Below are positions 8,239-16,904 of a stretch of DNA of 64,000 bases, one piece after another. This stretch comes from Agromyces protaetiae (lineage in GTDB: Bacteria > Actinomycetota > Actinomycetes > Actinomycetales > Microbacteriaceae). The stretch covers positions 1,054,001-1,118,000 of the forward strand of contig NZ_CP035491.1 in NCBI RefSeq assembly GCF_004135405.1, written 5' to 3'. The notes beneath the pieces were generated by a model that worked only from the letters and a program-made list of their open reading frames with translations, had not been told where the DNA came from and ran no database searches. The translations under genes and the position numbers were made by a program. Position 1 is the stretch's first letter. Each line of letters begins with the position of its first letter.

Positions 8239-9087
8239 ATGACGATCGTTCGAGCGGCGATCACGCAGACGACCTGGACGGGCGACAAGGACTCGATGCT
8301 CGACAAGCACGAGCAGTTCGCCCGCGACGCCAGAGCGCAAGGCGCAGAGGTCATCTCGTTCCAAGAACTCTTCTACGGCCCGTACTTCGGCATCACGCAG
8401 GACCAGAAGTACTACCGCTTCGCGGAATCGGCCGAAGGCCCCATCGTGCAGCGCTTCGCGGCACTCGCGAAAGAGCTCGGCATGGTCACCGTGCTCCCCA
8501 TCTACGAAGAGGCGCAGACGGGCGTGTACTACAACACGGCCGTGCTCGTCGACGCCGACGGCACCATCCTCGGCAAGTACCGCAAGCACCACCTGCCCCA
8601 CCTCGACCGGTTCTGGGAGAAGTTCTACTTCCGCCCCGGCAACCTCGGCTATCCGGTCTTCGAGACGGCCGTCGGCCGTGTCGGCATGTACATCTGTTAC
8701 GACCGGCACTTCCCCGAGGGATGGCGCGAGCTCGGGCTCGCCGACGCCCACATGGTCTTCAACCCCAACGCGACCAAGCCCGGCCTCTCGAACCGCCTCT
8801 GGGAGGTCGAAGGGCCCGCAGCCGCCGTCGCGAACGGCTACTTCGTGCTCCAGCCCAACCGCGTCGGCCGAGAGGACAACGAGTACGGCGACCTCGCCGT
8901 CGACTTCTACGGCACGAGCCAGGTCATCGACCCGCGCGGCAATTTCGTGGGCGAGCGCGGCTCGAGTGAGCACGAGGAGATCCTCGTGCGCGACCTCGAC
9001 CTCGACATGGTGCAGCAGATGCGCGACGACTGGCAGTTCTACCGCGACCGCCGGCCCGACTCGTACACGCAGATCGCCAAGCCGTAA
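8239..9087 (+). CDS. Beta-ureidopropionase / N-carbamoyl amidohydrolase (nitrilase superfamily)
   Basis: Hydrolyses N-carbamoyl-beta-alanine to beta-alanine, CO2 and ammonia, the third step of reductive pyrimidine breakdown. The 282-residue nitrilase fold carries the Glu-Lys-Cys triad: E43 (ISFQELFYGPYF), K116 (GKYRKHHLP) and C153 (YICYDRHFPEG). It is the first gene of a nine-gene plus-strand operon with dihydropyrimidinase 19 bp downstream, which supports this substrate over other carbamoyl amides. Cytosolic. Expression probably starts in the A-rich region upstream shared with the divergent MocR-type regulator. Confidence 0.92.
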   Translation: MTIVRAAITQTTWTGDKDSMLDKHEQFARDARAQGAEVISFQELFYGPYFGITQDQKYYRFAESAEGPIVQRFAALAKELGMVTVLPIYEEAQTGVYYNTAVLVDADGTILGKYRKHHLPHLDRFWEKFYFRPGNLGYPVFETAVGRVGMYICYDRHFPEGWRELGLADAHMVFNPNATKPGLSNRLWEVEGPAAAVANGYFVLQPNRVGREDNEYGDLAVDFYGTSQVIDPRGNFVGERGSSEHEEILVRDLDLDMVQQMRDDWQFYRDRRPDSYTQIAKP

Positions 9088-9106
9088 CGACCGCGAAGGA
9101 GCGAAC

Positions 9107-10570
9107 ATGGCCACCACCCTCATCCAAGGCGGCACCGTCGTGAGCGCCACCGGTCGCGCGCTGGTCGACGTCCTCGTCGACGGCGAGCGCATCGTCGCGC
9201 TCCTCGAGCCCGGCAGCGAACTGCTGGGGTCGGATGTCGCGGCCACCGCCGACCGCGTCGTCGACGCGACCGGCAAATACGTGATCCCGGGCGGCATCGA
9301 CGCCCACACGCACATGGAGCTGCCGTTCGGCGGCACCGAGGCATCCGACACCTTCGAGACCGGAACGCGCGCTGCCGCGTGGGGCGGCACGACGTCGATC
9401 ATCGACTTCGCGGTGCAGACCTACGGGCAGCGCATCGAAGACGGCCTCGCGAAGTGGCACGAGAAGGCCGCTGGCAACTGTGCGATCGATTACGGCTTCC
9501 ACCAGATCGTCGGCGACGTCAACGAGGCATCCCTCGAAGCGATGAAGAAGCTGCCCGACGAGGGCATCACGAGCTTCAAGATGTTCATGGCCTACCCGGG
9601 CGTGTTCTACAGCGACGACGGGCAGATCTTGAAGGCCATGCAGGTCTCGCGCGACACGGGCATGCTCACGATGATGCACGCCGAGAACGGGCCCGCGATC
9701 GACGTGCTCGCCGCCCAGCTCGTCGAGCAGGGCAAGACCGACCCCTTCTACCACGGCATCGCTCGCGCGTGGGAGATGGAAGAAGAGGCGACCCACCGGG
9801 CGATCATGCTCGCGAAGCTCACGGGCGCGCCGCTCTACGTCGTGCACGTGTCGGCCAAGCAGGCCGTCGCACAGCTCGCGGGTGCGCGCGACACGGGCCA
9901 GAACGTGTTCGGCGAGACGTGCCCGCAATACCTCTACCTCTCGCTCGAAGAGCAGCTCGGCGCCGAGAGCACCCAGTGGGGCCACTTCGAGGGCGCCAAA
10001 TGGGTGTGCTCGACGCCGCTCCGCTCGCGCGAGGAGCGCCATCAAGACGCGATGTGGCAGGCGCTCCGCACGAACGACCTGCAGATGGTCTCGACCGACC
10101 ACTGCCCGTTCTGCATGAAAGACCAGAAAGAGCTGGGGCTCGGCGACTTCCGCAAGATCCCGAACGGCATCGGCTCGATCGAGCACCGCATGGACCTCAT
10201 GTACCAGGGCGTCGTGACGGGCGAGATCACGCTCGAGCGGTGGGTCGAGCTCACGTCGACGACGCCCGCGCGCATGTTCGGCCTCTACGGGAAGAAGGGC
10301 GTCATCCAGCCGGGCGCCGACGCCGACCTCGTCGTCTACGACCCGAACGGGCACACGTCGATCGGCTTCCCCGAAGACGCCGCCGGCCACCCCACGGGCA
10401 AGACCCACCACATGAACATGGACCACTCGGCGTGGGAGGGCTTCGAGATCGACGGCCATGTCGACGTCGTCATGTCGCGCGGCAAGGTCGTCGTCGAGGG
10501 CGGCGCCTACCTCGGCGCCAAGGGCGACGGCCGCTACCTCAAGCGCGGCCTCAGCCAGTACCTGATCTGA
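9107..10570 (+). CDS. hydA: Dihydropyrimidinase (D-hydantoinase)
   Basis: Opens the ring of dihydrouracil or dihydrothymine to the N-carbamoyl beta-amino acid. It is a 487-residue amidohydrolase with a binuclear metal site: HxH at H67/H69 (IDAHTHME), the carboxylated lysine K158 (TSFKMFMAYPG), H191 (MMHAENG), H247 (YVVHVSA) and D331 (STDHCPF). Full family length. The ATG at 9107 follows a gaagga site; an upstream frame extension from 8678 lies inside the preceding gene. The operon context with beta-ureidopropionase and beta-alanine aminotransferase argues for a true pyrimidine pathway role rather than a general hydantoinase. Confidence 0.95.
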   Translation: MATTLIQGGTVVSATGRALVDVLVDGERIVALLEPGSELLGSDVAATADRVVDATGKYVIPGGIDAHTHMELPFGGTEASDTFETGTRAAAWGGTTSIIDFAVQTYGQRIEDGLAKWHEKAAGNCAIDYGFHQIVGDVNEASLEAMKKLPDEGITSFKMFMAYPGVFYSDDGQILKAMQVSRDTGMLTMMHAENGPAIDVLAAQLVEQGKTDPFYHGIARAWEMEEEATHRAIMLAKLTGAPLYVVHVSAKQAVAQLAGARDTGQNVFGETCPQYLYLSLEEQLGAESTQWGHFEGAKWVCSTPLRSREERHQDAMWQALRTNDLQMVSTDHCPFCMKDQKELGLGDFRKIPNGIGSIEHRMDLMYQGVVTGEITLERWVELTSTTPARMFGLYGKKGVIQPGADADLVVYDPNGHTSIGFPEDAAGHPTGKTHHMNMDHSAWEGFEIDGHVDVVMSRGKVVVEGGAYLGAKGDGRYLKRGLSQYLI

Positions 10571-10625
10571 CGGGGTCTCGATACGCGCTCCGCGCGACTC
10601 GACCACCGGAACCGGAAGGAACCAG

Positions 10626-11642
10626 ATGGAATTCGGAGCGGTCCTCCAGACCAACCCGCCGGCGGCGCGCACGATCCAGCTCGCGAAGCTCGCCGAGGTG
10701 CACGGCTTCAGCCACGTGTGGACGTTCGACTCGCACTTGCTGTGGCAGGAGCCGTACGTCATCCACAGCCGCATCCTCGCCGAGACGCAGCGGATCAAGG
10801 TCGGCCCTTTCGTCACGAACCCGGCCACCCGCGACTGGACGGTGACGGCGAGCACGTTCGCGACCCTCAACGACATGTACGGCAACCGCACGGTGTGCGG
10901 CATCGGCCGCGGCGATTCGGCGGTGCGCGTGACGAACGGTAAGCCGACGACGATGGCCGAGCTCCGCGAGGCGATCCACGTCATCCGCGAGCTCGGCAAC
11001 TCGCGGCCCGTCGAGTACCACGGCGCGACGCTGCAGTTCCCGTGGTCGAAGGGGAGCGAGCTCGAGGTGTGGGTCGCGGCCTACGGTCCGCTCGCGCTCA
11101 AGCTCACGGGCGAGGTGGGTGATGGATTCATCCTGCAACTGGCCGACGTCGACATCGCGAAATGGATGATCAAGACGGTCCGGGATGCCGCGGAAGCGGC
11201 GGGCCGCGACCCCATGGCCATCAAATTCTGCGTGGCCGCACCGTTCTACATCGGCGACGACTGGCAGCACATGCGCGACCAGTGCCGGTGGTTCGGCGGC
11301 ATGGTCGGCAACCACGTCGCCGACATCGTGTCGAAGTACGGCACCGACGGCACTGTGCCGAAGGCCCTCACCGACTACATCGAGGGGCGCAAGGGCTACG
11401 ACTACAACACGCACGGCAAGGCCGACAACGACCACGTCGACTTCGTGCCCGACGAGATCGTCGACCGATTCTGTCTGCTCGGCACGGCCGAGGATCACAT
11501 CGAGAAGCTCAAGCAGCTCGCCGAGATCGGCGTCGACCAGTTCGCCGGCTACCTCCAGCACGACAACAAAGAAGAGACGCTGCGGGTCTACGGCGAGACC
11601 GTCATCCCGGCGCTCTCCGAGCAGATCACGGCGAAGGCCTGA
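10626..11642 (+). CDS. LLM-class F420-type oxidoreductase of the pyrimidine operon
   Basis: A 338-residue luciferase-like barrel (MEFGAVLQTNPPAARTIQLA, GFSHVWTFDSHLLW, GIGRGDSA, VWVAAYGPLALKLTGEVGDGF). It resembles the F420-dependent LLM subfamily recurrently found beside dihydropyrimidinase genes. Its reaction is not known to me. It sits inside a complete dihydropyrimidine-to-acetyl-CoA operon that has no classical dihydropyrimidine dehydrogenase, so reduction of uracil/thymine, or oxidation of a pyrimidine derivative, is a plausible but unproven role. An aaggaa ribosome site precedes the ATG, and the ABC permease begins 2 bp after its stop. Confidence 0.88.
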   Translation: MEFGAVLQTNPPAARTIQLAKLAEVHGFSHVWTFDSHLLWQEPYVIHSRILAETQRIKVGPFVTNPATRDWTVTASTFATLNDMYGNRTVCGIGRGDSAVRVTNGKPTTMAELREAIHVIRELGNSRPVEYHGATLQFPWSKGSELEVWVAAYGPLALKLTGEVGDGFILQLADVDIAKWMIKTVRDAAEAAGRDPMAIKFCVAAPFYIGDDWQHMRDQCRWFGGMVGNHVADIVSKYGTDGTVPKALTDYIEGRKGYDYNTHGKADNDHVDFVPDEIVDRFCLLGTAEDHIEKLKQLAEIGVDQFAGYLQHDNKEETLRVYGETVIPALSEQITAKA

Positions 11643-11644
11643 GG

Positions 11645-12550
11645 ATGTCACGGGGCTCCCGCGACCGGACGGCGACGAGCAGGCGCCGAGCGTCGGCGTG
11701 GCTGTGGGGCGTCATCGGCATCCTCGCGCTCGTCGCGGTCTGGGAAGCGTACAAGGCGTTCGGCCCGGCCGACGGTGTCGTGATCGGCGGCCTCCGGGTG
11801 CTGCCGCGCACGACCGATCTCGCGATGCCGCACGTGTGGGACATGGTCACGCGGATGGCCGAGCCCGTCACGCGCTCGCCGCAGGCGTTGCCGCTGTGGC
11901 TCGTGATCGTGCTCGCGGCGCTCACGACGCTCGGCATCGCGGCGGCCGGATGGCTCGTGGGACTCGTCGTGGGCATCGGGCTCGCGCTCGGGATGCAGCG
12001 GTGGAAGCTCGCCGAGTGGGGGCTCCTGCCGTGGATCGTGCTGAGCCAGACGGTGCCGCTCATCGCGTTCGCGCCTGTCGTGAAGAGCTGGGGGTCGCGC
12101 GTCGAGATCGGCGCGTTCGAGTGGCAGGACTGGATGTCGGTCGCCCTCATCGCGAGCTACCTCGCGTTCTTCCCCATCGCGATCGGCGCGTTGAAGGGTC
12201 TGCAGTCGCCCGACCGCATCCACACCGAGCTCATGCAGACCTACGCGGCGGGCTACTGGTCGACGCTCACGAAGCTCCGCTTCCCGGCCGCCGTGCCCTA
12301 CCTGCTCCCGGCGCTCCGGCTGGGCGCGGCGAACGCCGTCATCGGCGCCGTCGTCGCAGAGGTGTCGACGGGCCTGCAGGGCGGCATCGGGCGCATCCTC
12401 ATCCAGTTCGCCGGGCAGGCGTCGGGCGACCCCGCGAAGGCGTGGGGCCCGATCTTCGGCGCCATCGTGCTCGGCCTCGTGGCCGCCGGATCGGTCGCCC
12501 TGCTCGGCCAGATCCTGAAGAACTACCGACGCACCGAGGAGGCCCTGTGA
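11645..12550 (+). CDS. ABC transporter permease (BPD/SsuC-like) 1
   Basis: A 301-residue inner-membrane permease with a basic N-terminal tail, about six helices and the EAA-type loop around SYLAFFPIAIGALKGLQSPD. It resembles ThiX/SsuC permeases that work with NMT1-type binding proteins. It differs from the second permease at 13392, so the importer is a hetero-dimer of two permeases with one ATPase. The GTG of the ATPase overlaps its stop by 4 bp. Its place among pyrimidine-degrading enzymes suggests uptake of a pyrimidine, dihydropyrimidine or hydantoin. Confidence 0.88.
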   Translation: MSRGSRDRTATSRRRASAWLWGVIGILALVAVWEAYKAFGPADGVVIGGLRVLPRTTDLAMPHVWDMVTRMAEPVTRSPQALPLWLVIVLAALTTLGIAAAGWLVGLVVGIGLALGMQRWKLAEWGLLPWIVLSQTVPLIAFAPVVKSWGSRVEIGAFEWQDWMSVALIASYLAFFPIAIGALKGLQSPDRIHTELMQTYAAGYWSTLTKLRFPAAVPYLLPALRLGAANAVIGAVVAEVSTGLQGGIGRILIQFAGQASGDPAKAWGPIFGAIVLGLVAAGSVALLGQILKNYRRTEEAL

Positions 12551-13392
12551 CCGATGCTGCAGTGAACGCTGCCGAGTACGCCGTCGAGGTCGCGGCCGTC
12601 GACAAGACGTTCGACACCCGCTCGGGCACCGTGACGGCGCTCGAGGGCATCCACCTGACGGTCGCGCCGGGCGAGTTCGTGTCGCTCATCGGTCCATCGG
12701 GATGCGGCAAGTCGACCCTCATGCGCCTCGTCGCCGACCTCGACGAGCCGACGTCGGGGGCGATCCGGGTGTTCGGCAAGACGGCGAAGCAGGCGCGGCT
12801 CGATCAGGAGTACGGCATCGCGTTCCAGCAGGCGGGCCTGCTGCCGTGGCGGACCGTGGCGGGCAACATCGCCCTTCCGCTCGAGTTGCACGGCGTGGCA
12901 TCCGCCGCCCGCCGCGACCGCGTCGCGGAACTGCTCGACATGGTGGGACTCTCCGACTTCGCCGACCGCTTCCCCGACCAGCTGTCGGGCGGCATGCAGC
13001 AGCGCGTCGCGATCGCGCGGTCGCTCGCCGAGCGGCCGCGGCTGCTCCTCATGGACGAGCCGTTCGGCGCGCTCGACGAGATGACGCGCGAGAAGATGCA
13101 GGCCGAACTCGTGCGCATCTCGGGCGAGACGGGCGCCGCGGTCGTGTTCGTGACGCACTCGATCCCCGAGGCGGTCTTCCTGTCAGACCGGGTCGTCGTC
13201 ATGAGTCCGAGGCCCGGTCGCGTCGCGCAGGTGGTCGACATGCGACTGGGGGCGGATGTCTCGGGCGGCGCGCGTGCGTCCCGCGACGACGCCCTTCGCG
13301 AAGAGCGCTCGTTCTTCGAGATGGTGACGGCCGTGCGCGAAGCGCTGCACGGGGCGCCCGTCGCGGGGGCGCGCGGAGTGGAGACCCGCTGA
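12547..13392 (+). CDS. ABC transporter ATP-binding protein (SsuB/TauB-like)
   Basis: A 281-residue ATPase with Walker A GPSGCGKST near residue 50, Q-loop FQQAGLLPWR, signature LSGGMQQR, Walker B LLLMDEPFGALDE and switch histidine FVTHSI. The start is GTG at 12547 (GTGA overlap with the first permease); its stop overlaps the ATG of the second permease at 13392. The order permease-ATPase-permease-binding protein forms one importer embedded in the pyrimidine operon. Confidence 0.93.
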   Translation: MTDAAVNAAEYAVEVAAVDKTFDTRSGTVTALEGIHLTVAPGEFVSLIGPSGCGKSTLMRLVADLDEPTSGAIRVFGKTAKQARLDQEYGIAFQQAGLLPWRTVAGNIALPLELHGVASAARRDRVAELLDMVGLSDFADRFPDQLSGGMQQRVAIARSLAERPRLLLMDEPFGALDEMTREKMQAELVRISGETGAAVVFVTHSIPEAVFLSDRVVVMSPRPGRVAQVVDMRLGADVSGGARASRDDALREERSFFEMVTAVREALHGAPVAGARGVETR

Positions 13393-14225
13393 TGAGCGCG
13401 CAGGCCACGACGACCGCCGTGCTCGCGGCCCGCCCCGGAGCATCCGCCGTCGCGCGCTCGCGCCGCGAGGTCGTCCTGCGGATCGTCGTACCCATCGCCG
13501 TCGGCGCGATCGTGCTCGGCGTGTGGCAGTTCCTCGTGAGCGTCGTCGGCGTCTCCGACTACCTGCTGCCGAGCCCCGCGGCGATCGTCGAGGAGTTCGT
13601 CGCCTACGCCCCGGCGATCTTCCAGGCCATGCTCATCACCGGCACGAACGCACTCCTCGGCCTCATCGTCGGGTCGCTCCTCGGCATCGCCCTCGCCGCC
13701 CTCGCCGCGCGCTGGCGCGCGATCGACCTCATGGCGGCCCCAATCGTCGCGTCGCTCGCGGTCGTGCCGATCGTCGCCCTCGCGCCCGTGCTCAACTCGA
13801 TGTTCGGTGCCGACAGCCAGTTCGGCAGGCAGGCGATCGCCGGGCTCGCCTCGTTCGTGCCCGTCTTCGTCAACACGCTCCGCGGCTTCCGCCAGACCGC
13901 GCCCGTGCACCGCGACCTCATGAAGGCGTACGCCGCGTCGGGCTCCCAGGTGCTCCGCACGCTCACGCTGCCGACGGCGCGCCCGTTCATCCTCACGGGC
14001 ATCCGCATCGCGTCGTCGCTCGCGGTCATCTCGGCCCTCGTCGCCGAGTACTTCGGCGGACCCCGCGGCGGTCTCGGCGGCCTCATCTCCACGTCGGCCG
14101 CGTCGAGCGCGTACGCCCGGGCATGGGCGTATGTCGTGGCATCCATCGCCCTCGGACTCCTCTTCTACCTCGTGACGCTCGCCCTCGAGCGGCTCGTCCA
14201 GCCCCACCGCGCCCCGAAGCGGTGA
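13392..14225 (+). CDS. ABC transporter permease (BPD/SsuC-like) 2
   Basis: A 277-residue permease with about six helices; the EAA-loop region is NTLRGFRQTAPVHRDLMKAYAASG. It starts within the stop codon of the ATPase gene (TGATG overlap at 13390-13394). It is the second, non-identical permease of the importer. A 99-bp C-rich gap follows before the binding protein; no terminator is evident there, so the operon probably continues. Confidence 0.88.
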   Translation: MSAQATTTAVLAARPGASAVARSRREVVLRIVVPIAVGAIVLGVWQFLVSVVGVSDYLLPSPAAIVEEFVAYAPAIFQAMLITGTNALLGLIVGSLLGIALAALAARWRAIDLMAAPIVASLAVVPIVALAPVLNSMFGADSQFGRQAIAGLASFVPVFVNTLRGFRQTAPVHRDLMKAYAASGSQVLRTLTLPTARPFILTGIRIASSLAVISALVAEYFGGPRGGLGGLISTSAASSAYARAWAYVVASIALGLLFYLVTLALERLVQPHRAPKR

Positions 14226-14324
14226 CCCCCGCAACACCCCGCACCGGAACATCCCAGCACCAGAGAACGGAACCATCCCGCACCATCCCCATCGACCCGA
14301 GAAATGCACCACGGAAGGATCGAC

Positions 14325-15488
14325 ATGAACCACAGCAGACGGCGCCGCATCGCGACGCTCGGCGCCATCGCCGCGACCGCGGCCCTCGTGTTCACGGCCT
14401 GCGCCGCCGACAACGAGTCCCGCCCCGGAGAGGGCGGCAGCGGCGAACGCGAACTCACGCCCGTGAAGCTCCAGCTCCAGTGGCTCCCGCAGGGCCAGTT
14501 CGCCGGCTACTTCGCCGCGCAGGACCAGGGCTTCTTCGAGGACGAGGGCCTCGAGGTCGAAATCATCCCGTCGGGCGGCGACATCGTGCCGCAGGACGCG
14601 CTCGCCAACGGCGACGTCGACTACGCGATCGCGTGGGTGCCCAAGGTGCTCGGCTCGATCGAGCAGGGCGCGAACCTCACCGACATCGCGCAGATCTTCC
14701 AGAAGTCCGGCACCCTGCAGATGTCCTGGGCGGACTCGGGCATCGAGTCGGTCGCCGACTTCGAAGGCAAGAAGATCGGCTCGTGGGGCTTCGGCAACGA
14801 GTGGGAGATCTTCGCGGCCATGGCCGCCGAAGGGCTCGACTCGACGAGCGTGTCGATCGTCACGCAGGACTTCAACATGAACGCGTTCCTGCAGCACGAC
14901 ATCGACGCGGCCCAGGCGATGACGTACAACGAATACGCGCAGGTGCTCGAGACGGTGAACCCCGACACGGGCGAGCTGTACCAGCCCGAGGACTTCAACG
15001 TCATCTCGTACGAAGACACTGAAGGCGCCATGCTCCAGGACGCGATCTGGGCCGACACCGAGCGGCTCGAGAGCGACGAGGAGTACCAAGACACGACGGT
15101 GCGCTTCTTGAAGGCCGTCATCCGCGGGTGGGTGTTCGCGGCGGCGAACCCCGAGCAGGCGTCCGAGATCACGATCGCGGCCGGCAGCGGCTGGGGCCCG
15201 AGCCACGAGCTCTGGATGGTCAACGAGACCAACAAGCTCATCTGGCCCTCGCCGGACGGCATCGGCATCATCGACGAGGCGGCGTGGGACAAGACCGTGA
15301 AGGGCGCGCTCTCGGCCGTCAACGAGACCGGCGCCCACCTCATCACCGAGGAGCCGCCGTCGACCGCGTGGTCGAACGAGTGGATCCAGAAGGCGCTCGA
15401 CGAGTTGAAGGCCGACGAGCCCGACCTGGATGTCACGGGCGCGGACTGGTCGCCCATCGAGGTCGAGCTCCAAGAGGGCGGAAACTAG
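14325..15488 (+). CDS. NMT1/THI5-like ABC substrate-binding lipoprotein
   Basis: A 387-residue lipoprotein with signal peptide and lipobox VFTAC around residue 24, then an NMT1/SsuA-like domain (LQLQWLPQGQFAGYFAAQDQGFF). Established knowledge: this family binds thiamine-pyrimidine precursors, riboflavin-type compounds, sulfonates and related molecules. Here the operon points to a pyrimidine, dihydropyrimidine or hydantoin ligand. The ATG at 14325 is preferred over 14304 because an aaggat ribosome site sits 4 nt before it and it places the basic region directly before the hydrophobic stretch. Confidence 0.87.
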   Translation: MNHSRRRRIATLGAIAATAALVFTACAADNESRPGEGGSGERELTPVKLQLQWLPQGQFAGYFAAQDQGFFEDEGLEVEIIPSGGDIVPQDALANGDVDYAIAWVPKVLGSIEQGANLTDIAQIFQKSGTLQMSWADSGIESVADFEGKKIGSWGFGNEWEIFAAMAAEGLDSTSVSIVTQDFNMNAFLQHDIDAAQAMTYNEYAQVLETVNPDTGELYQPEDFNVISYEDTEGAMLQDAIWADTERLESDEEYQDTTVRFLKAVIRGWVFAAANPEQASEITIAAGSGWGPSHELWMVNETNKLIWPSPDGIGIIDEAAWDKTVKGALSAVNETGAHLITEEPPSTAWSNEWIQKALDELKADEPDLDVTGADWSPIEVELQEGGN

Positions 15489-15589
15489 AACGACCGTCGG
15501 CCGAGGGGCGCTTGCTTTGCCCCTCGGCCGGCGGCCCGGCCTCGGCCGGTCCGGCCGACTTCACCGACGAAAGGCAGGCACCGAACACC

Positions 15590-16903
15590 ATGACCGACAC
15601 CGACGAGCTCGCCCGCGAGCTCGACCGCGAACACGTCTTCCACTCCTGGTCGGCGCAGTCGCAGACCTCGTCGCTCGTCATCGCGAGCGGCTCGGGATGT
15701 CGCGTGTGGGATCACGCCGGCACCGAATACCTCGACTTCTCGAGCCAGCTCGTGAACGTCAACATCGGCCACCAGCATCCGGCCGTCGTGTCGGGCATCC
15801 GCGAGCAGGCCGAATTGCTGACCACGATCGCGCCGTCGACCGTGAACCTCGCGCGCGGCGAGGCCGCGAAGCGCATCGCGGCGCGCGCCCCTGAAGGCTT
15901 CGAGCGCGTGTTCTTCACGAACGGCGGCGCCGACGCGAACGAGAACGCGATCCGGCTCGCGCGCCTCGCGACGGGCCGCGACAAGATCCTCTCGACTTAC
16001 CGCTCGTACCACGGCAACACGGGTGCGGCGATCGTGTCGACGGGCGACTGGCGGCGCATCCCCAACGAGTTCGCGCGTGGCCACGTCCACTTCTTCGGGC
16101 CCTACCTCTACCGCTCCGAGTTCTGGGCGACGACGCCCGAAGAAGAGAGCGAGCGGGCCCTGCGGCACCTCCGCCGCGTCATCGAGGCCGAAGGCCCGAC
16201 ATCCGTCGCCGCGATCCTGCTCGAGACTGTGCCCGGCACCGCCGGCATCCTCGTGCCGCCGCCCGGCTACCTCGCGGGCGTCCGCGAACTGTGCGACCGG
16301 CACGGCATCCTCCTCATCCTCGACGAGGTCATGGCGGGCTTCGGCCGCACGGGCCGGTGGTTCGCGTTCGACGGCTACGACGTGCGCCCCGACCTCATCA
16401 CCTTCGCGAAGGGTGTCAACTCGGGGTACATCCCCGCGGGCGGCGTCATCATCGACGAACCCATCGCGGCGCTCTTCGACGAGCGGGTCTTCCCCGGCGG
16501 ACTCACGTACTCGGGACATCCGCTCGCCATGGCCTCCATCGTCGCGACGCTCGACGCCATGGAGTCCGAGGGCGTCGTCGAGCACGCGCGCGAGATCGGA
16601 GCGACGGCCATCGGGCCCGCGCTCGACGAGCTCGCCGAGCGCCACGCCGTCATCGGCGAGGTGCGCGGCGAAGGCGTGTTCTGGGCGCTCGAGCTCGTCG
16701 CCGACCCGAAGACGCGTGAGCCGCTGTCGCCCGCGGCGATGGGCCGCATCAAGACGGGGCTGCTCGCACGGAAGCTGCTGCCGTTCATCCAGGACAACCG
16801 CATCCACGTCGTGCCGCCATGCATCGTCACGGACGATGAGGTGGACCAGGCGATCGCGATCTACGATGACGTCCTCGCCACCGCACTCGAAGGAGAGAGC
16901 TGA
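15590..16903 (+). CDS. Class III aminotransferase, probable beta-alanine transaminase
   Basis: A 437-residue PLP enzyme with the class III signature ILDEVMAGFGRTG (D245 binds the pyridine nitrogen) and PLP lysine K274 in ITFAKGVNSGY. In this operon it most likely converts beta-alanine (and 3-aminoisobutyrate) to malonate semialdehyde (or methylmalonate semialdehyde) with pyruvate or 2-oxoglutarate as acceptor. The start at 15590 follows a purine-rich stretch. The next gene begins 1 bp after its stop, which supports this semialdehyde product because that gene encodes the CoA-acylating semialdehyde dehydrogenase. Confidence 0.9.
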   Translation: MTDTDELARELDREHVFHSWSAQSQTSSLVIASGSGCRVWDHAGTEYLDFSSQLVNVNIGHQHPAVVSGIREQAELLTTIAPSTVNLARGEAAKRIAARAPEGFERVFFTNGGADANENAIRLARLATGRDKILSTYRSYHGNTGAAIVSTGDWRRIPNEFARGHVHFFGPYLYRSEFWATTPEEESERALRHLRRVIEAEGPTSVAAILLETVPGTAGILVPPPGYLAGVRELCDRHGILLILDEVMAGFGRTGRWFAFDGYDVRPDLITFAKGVNSGYIPAGGVIIDEPIAALFDERVFPGGLTYSGHPLAMASIVATLDAMESEGVVEHAREIGATAIGPALDELAERHAVIGEVRGEGVFWALELVADPKTREPLSPAAMGRIKTGLLARKLLPFIQDNRIHVVPPCIVTDDEVDQAIAIYDDVLATALEGES

Positions 16904-16904
16904 A

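Noticed and set aside
8924-15473. Long minus-strand reading frames opposite the pyrimidine operon (for example 8924-10999 and 12804-15473)
   Set aside because: Arg/His/Val-rich shadow translations opposite well-supported genes; they are a by-product of high GC, not genes.
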